A DNA stretch of 64,000 bases from Paenarthrobacter sp. DKR-5 (GTDB lineage: Bacteria > Actinomycetota > Actinomycetes > Actinomycetales > Micrococcaceae), in NCBI RefSeq assembly GCF_018531425.1, contig NZ_JAHBOI010000001.1:1-64000 (forward strand). The letters run 5' to 3'. Of this stretch, positions 63,763-64,000 are shown one piece after another (position 1 is the first letter of the stretch; each line of letters begins with the position of its first letter). Both the position numbers and the translations under genes were made by a program. Under the pieces are notes generated by a model that had not been told where the DNA came from, ran no database searches, and saw only the letters and a program-made list of their open reading frames with translations.

Positions 63763-64000
63763 GCCCTGGCCCCGGCCGAGTCCGTGTAGACGCGCGTCAC
63801 GCGGGGACTGATCCGCGTGACGATCTCGTAGTTGATGGTCCCGGCCGCGGCGGCCCATTCGTCCACGGACGGCTCGCCGTCGTCGCCGGGGCCGAAGAGC
63901 ACCGCTTCCGTGCCGGGGGCCAGGCCGTCGTCGCCGTCGGCCGGTCCGAGGTCGACGACCATCTGGTCCATCGCGATCCTTCCGACCACCGGGTAGGTGG
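63759..64000 (-). CDS. alr: Alanine racemase, C-terminal part only (window edge)
   Basis: About 80 residues are visible; the start lies beyond the right edge. TYPVVGRIAMDQMVVDLG is the C-terminal domain signature of Alr (usual form GRI-C/S-MDQ), and EWAAAAGTINYEIVTRISPR is the conserved end of the protein, with the active-site tyrosine context in TINYEIV. PLP enzyme making D-alanine for peptidoglycan. First visible gene of the tsaE-tsaB-rimI-tsaD operon. Confidence 0.93.
   Translation of the reverse strand, partial: TYPVVGRIAMDQMVVDLGPADGDDGLAPGTEAVLFGPGDDGEPSVDEWAAAAGTINYEIVTRISPRVTRVYTDSAGARA

Overview
The window is high-GC DNA whose gene order and proteins point to an actinobacterium of the Micrococcaceae, most like Arthrobacter or a close relative. 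The evidence is the t6A operon next to alr, the galU/rimJ/FmdB locus, the guaA and guaB/guaB3 neighbourhood, the absence of mycolate genes, GTG/TTG starts and strong C/G third-position bias. The assignment is inferred from content only; no 16S gene is present.

Layout. 1-1.1 kb: the right end of an IS3-family insertion sequence sits inside a family 2 glycosyltransferase gene. 1.1-5 kb: TetR and MarR regulators, a small soluble Ser/Thr kinase, a small HTH-like protein, a secreted protein with a long structured leader, and a Tat-type Rieske lipoprotein. 5-12.6 kb: a Tat-exported phospholipase C-like enzyme, a zinc alcohol dehydrogenase, and a cytochrome P450 preceded by a single-chain ferredoxin-ferredoxin reductase; a candidate orphan small RNA follows the P450. 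12.6-16.5 kb: a phosphodiester glycosidase, a phosphoesterase and unknown proteins.

16.7-26.6 kb is the most coherent module: a selenocysteine-containing formate dehydrogenase (in-frame UGA at 17257 with a hairpin behind it), its Fe-S and NrfD-like membrane subunits, then selD, tRNA-Sec (UCA), selA and selB. One locus thus holds the selenoenzyme and the dedicated Sec synthesis and decoding genes. 26.7-31.5 kb: two exported LGFP-repeat proteins, a sedolisin-type protease and an L,D-transpeptidase, flank a tRNA-Ala gene.

31.6-36.9 kb: a SepX/GlpR-like membrane protein, an acetyltransferase, galU, 5-formyltetrahydrofolate cyclo-ligase, an FmdB-type zinc-ribbon protein under a CIRCE element, and a SAF-domain protein. 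36.9-51.6 kb: a 1405-residue helicase/nuclease-like protein with degenerate Walker motifs, then guaA, SURF1, a PTS IIA protein, glpD, guaB3, guaB and a membrane acyltransferase. 51.8-64 kb: a DUF389 membrane protein, groES-groEL under two CIRCE elements, an amino-acid binding lipoprotein, an M20 hydrolase, a methyltransferase, a shikimate dehydrogenase-like protein, a GCS2-type ligase, and the operon alr-tsaE-tsaB-rimI-tsaD, with alr cut by the window edge.

Most of the window is housekeeping. The parts that deserve attention are the selenium module (including a 34-codon ORF exactly filling the gap between two formate dehydrogenase genes and an odd tRNA-Sec acceptor/T-stem), the degenerate helicase, the CIRCE-controlled fmdB, the candidate sRNA at 11.6 kb and the LGFP-repeat pair.
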